From an uncultured Christensenella sp. (GTDB taxonomy: Bacteria > Bacillota > Clostridia > Christensenellales > UBA1242), in contig CASDOR010000009.1 in assembly GCA_949282135.1 (NCBI GenBank), forward strand, positions 54,860-118,859: a stretch of DNA of 64,000 bases, given 5' to 3'. Under the pieces are notes generated by a model, which ran no database searches, was not told where the DNA came from, and worked only from the letters and a program-made list of their open reading frames with translations. Positions 61,730 to 64,000 of the stretch are shown one piece after another; the first letter of the stretch is position 1, and the number at the start of each line of letters is the position of its first letter. Made by a program: the position numbers and the translations under genes.

Positions 61730-64000
61730 CTAAAACTTTTTCTTATTTTTCCTTACAACAACAATGCACAAAAACGCAAGCACAAAAGCGGTAAACAAAA
61801 GCCCTAAAATAATTGCGTCTTGCCCATTACTTGGTTCGCCCCCACTTTCCACATCTTCGTCAAACTTTAGCCCCATGTCGTAGTTATTACTCTCAATCTC
61901 CGCAAGCATTTCACTACTGACCTTAGACAAATCAATATCAAAAATGTCACCGCCTGCATTTTCAATTCCATTTTCGCCACTTGTCGCAAAATTCCCATAA
62001 ATATTTGTCGCCCCAAGTATTATCTCGCCACCACTAGCTACATATAAAGCCCCGCCGCCAAGACTTGTCTGGTTGGCATAAATACTACCGCCATTAAGTG
62101 TCACAACTCCGCCTGCAACGTAAATTGCACCGCCATATTCAGCCCTATTGTTAAAAATCTCACCGCCAGACATACTGACACTTCCGAGATTATAAATAAA
62201 TCCGCCGACACCTTCCCTAATTGACGTGGAACCAACTTCATCCATATGGTTAGAAAAATACCTACCGCCACTAATATATAGCTCACCTTCGTTGTAAATT
62301 ATGCCGCCAGTGGTTGATAAGCCACTTCTAAGAATATTTCCGTAAATCTGTGCACCATTAAGCCTGAGTGCCCCACCCTCTCTATTCCTAATTGGGCTAT
62401 AAATATCTCCTCCGACCGTCTCGTAATGTACGACAAATCCCCTAAAAATCACATTTGTTTGGAGATTCACCTCGCCATAGTTGTCGAGGACTACTCCATT
62501 AAAGCCACTAGTTCCACTTAAAGCCCCTCCACCCTCAAAAACAATGGAGCCAGCCCCACCATTAAGTATCAAACTGCTGTCCACGTCAACAATAATCATT
62601 GGCCCTGTCTTAAACGTAGAATATCTAACAAAATCAATGTTTTTATTAGAAACAATGCTTATATCTCCAATAACAGTATACGTCTCAGTAAAAATTATAC
62701 TTCCATTATCACTCATGTATCCTATCATTTGTGATAAGTTGTTTATTCCAGTATACGAGTTGTTTACGTCACCTTCGTCAGTCACAAACCCACCATTTGC
62801 GTAGAACACCACCCCATAGGAAATAGTAACCGGCACGCTCACACTTATGACATTACTATTTTCATAAACCTCATTGTATGGTGTAAAGGTCGCCTCATAA
62901 TACGCTGTCGTGTCTCTTGGCACAACACTCCCTTCGCTAAAACTCCAAACTCCTGCAACCGCTTGCCCTTTCTCGTCCTCAACTAGTCCGCCACCAAACA
63001 CCGCACGCGATAACGTTTCCCCATACCTTAATTTTGCACTTGGCAAATTTTTCACATATATTCTTTGCCCAATTACCTTAATTGTAACACTCCCTTGTAT
63101 AGGCTCGTCTAAAATGTCCGCATTTACCCTATAAAATATGGTATACTCACCCTTTGCTCTAAACACAGGACTCTCATTCCCCCAAGTCCCTTCCTCACCA
63201 CTAAGCGAATACTCAATACTATATTCGCCTGGGTATAGAGCTCCACTAAATAATACCTCTATGTCACCGTCCTCAAGCCCATAACGCTCGCCTACCTCTT
63301 GTACAACAACCTTGTCAGAAACAACCGCGCTTAGCTCCCCATTTTCAGACTTGTCATATAACACTAGCCCATTTTGTGCCTCACTAAACCTTAACCCATA
63401 ATTACTATCACTCAAATAAAAGTTATCTAAAATACTATTTGTCATAAGGTAACTGCTATTTATTCCACCAACAATCAAATCCCCAGCACTAGCATTACTT
63501 GGAATATCAATGTACACCTTACTCTCTCCGTCTAAATCCCCCTCAAGAACCCCCTTGTCAGCACTACTCCCAAATACAATATTGCTAGATATCTCCTCAT
63601 CCTCTTGAATTAAAACATTATCTTTTATAACAAGTTTTGTCCCTTCATTAATTATTAATTTGCCACTACCTACATACAAAGCCCCACGATTACTTGTTGT
63701 TGTGTTGTTTTCAATGATTATTTCGCCAGAAAGGTACACTTGAAGATTCAATGTGTTTTCTACCATATCTATTGCGGAAGCACCTAGATTTGTTGTATTG
63801 TTTCTAAATTCACAATTACTTACTCTTACTATTAACCCTTCATTTGTAGAATTTATAAGTAAAGGCGATCCCCTATACTCTTCATTAGCATTAGAAGAAT
63901 CAATTTCATTAAAGATGCAATCATTAATTATCACATTAGCTTCATTTAACCCATCAAGCCTAAGTCCAACATCTTGCCCAGTAAATGTGCAACCTTCAAC
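61730..64000 (-). CDS. Beta-helix surface protein, N-terminus cut by window edge
   Basis: The frame is open from base 64000 (entering as VEGCTFTGQDVGLRLDG) to TAG at 61730, at least 756 residues. The GTG at 63934 is internal to the frame, so the true start lies outside the window. The order is a beta-helix segment, an Ig-like connector (YSIEYSLSGEEGTWG, then YTIFYRVN, LPSAKLRYGETLSRAVFGGG and GVWSFSEGS), a second beta-helix with GGAIY and GGGALY ladders, a membrane helix near the C-terminus (AIILGLLFTAFVLAFLCIVVV) and a basic RKNKKKF tail. The connector and helix are clearly paralogous to modules of the giant protein next door. It is probably a second large adhesin-like protein. Confidence 0.88.
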   Translation of the reverse strand, partial: VEGCTFTGQDVGLRLDGLNEANVIINDCIFNEIDSSNANEEYRGSPLLINSTNEGLIVRVSNCEFRNNTTNLGASAIDMVENTLNLQVYLSGEIIIENNTTTSNRGALYVGSGKLIINEGTKLVIKDNVLIQEDEEISSNIVFGSSADKGVLEGDLDGESKVYIDIPSNASAGDLIVGGINSSYLMTNSILDNFYLSDSNYGLRFSEAQNGLVLYDKSENGELSAVVSDKVVVQEVGERYGLEDGDIEVLFSGALYPGEYSIEYSLSGEEGTWGNESPVFRAKGEYTIFYRVNADILDEPIQGSVTIKVIGQRIYVKNLPSAKLRYGETLSRAVFGGGLVEDEKGQAVAGVWSFSEGSVVPRDTTAYYEATFTPYNEVYENSNVISVSVPVTISYGVVFYANGGFVTDEGDVNNSYTGINNLSQMIGYMSDNGSIIFTETYTVIGDISIVSNKNIDFVRYSTFKTGPMIIVDVDSSLILNGGAGSIVFEGGGALSGTSGFNGVVLDNYGEVNLQTNVIFRGFVVHYETVGGDIYSPIRNREGGALRLNGAQIYGNILRSGLSTTGGIIYNEGELYISGGRYFSNHMDEVGSTSIREGVGGFIYNLGSVSMSGGEIFNNRAEYGGAIYVAGGVVTLNGGSIYANQTSLGGGALYVASGGEIILGATNIYGNFATSGENGIENAGGDIFDIDLSKVSSEMLAEIESNNYDMGLKFDEDVESGGEPSNGQDAIILGLLFTAFVLAFLCIVVVRKNKKKF

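Overview
This 64 kb window is AT-rich DNA from an anaerobic, Gram-positive-type bacterium. It is most probably an uncultured gut member of the Bacillota (Clostridia-like). The support is a zinc-type ribosomal protein L31, SpoVG, MurC, a group A-like [FeFe] hydrogenase domain, strong GGAG-type ribosome binding sites, sigma-A-like promoters, and very large secreted proteins built from BspA-like leucine-rich repeats, InlB-type repeats, MBG/Ig-like repeats, GLUG repeats and right-handed beta-helices. No rRNA gene, intact tRNA gene or CRISPR array is visible.

Accessory region, about 1-8,550. The left side looks like an integrated mobile island. It holds a truncated unknown gene at the left edge, a four-gene operon (BspA-like lipoprotein plus three small unknown proteins), an XRE-type regulator with a perfect palindrome upstream, and a HUH-type replication protein. 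The replication protein and a 62-residue neighbour are readable only if in-frame TGA codons are read through, with Trp the natural reading. The island ends in a displaced 3' half of a tRNA, apparently tRNA-Arg(ACG), followed by its own terminator; this is the classic scar of integration at an anticodon loop. Just beyond lie a truncated second copy of the regulator gene and a remnant of the 62-residue gene.

Mixed region, about 8,550-30,300. A gluzincin-like HExxH protein with a small partner is followed by a small alpha/beta hydrolase, then a 2,127-residue lipoprotein coupled to an MmcQ/YjbR-family gene. Next come dtd-metG (tRNA quality control and charging), a small membrane protein, the [FeFe] hydrogenase-domain protein, a YbhB/PEBP protein, an MBG/YDG surface protein with a Lys/Ser-rich tail, a SHOCT membrane protein, rpmE, murC and spoVG. 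Many of these are separated by clear hairpin terminators.

Surface-protein region, about 30,300-64,000. Three minus-strand genes fill the remainder: a 1,055-residue GLUG-repeat protein, a giant adhesin-like protein of about 9,235 residues encoded by 27.7 kb, and the C-terminal part of another beta-helix surface protein that runs off the right edge. The last two, with the 892-residue protein near 24-26 kb, share an exported N-terminus where visible and a single C-terminal membrane helix with a short or long basic tail. I see no LPXTG sorting signal. All functions are inferred from sequence features read by eye; no database search was possible.
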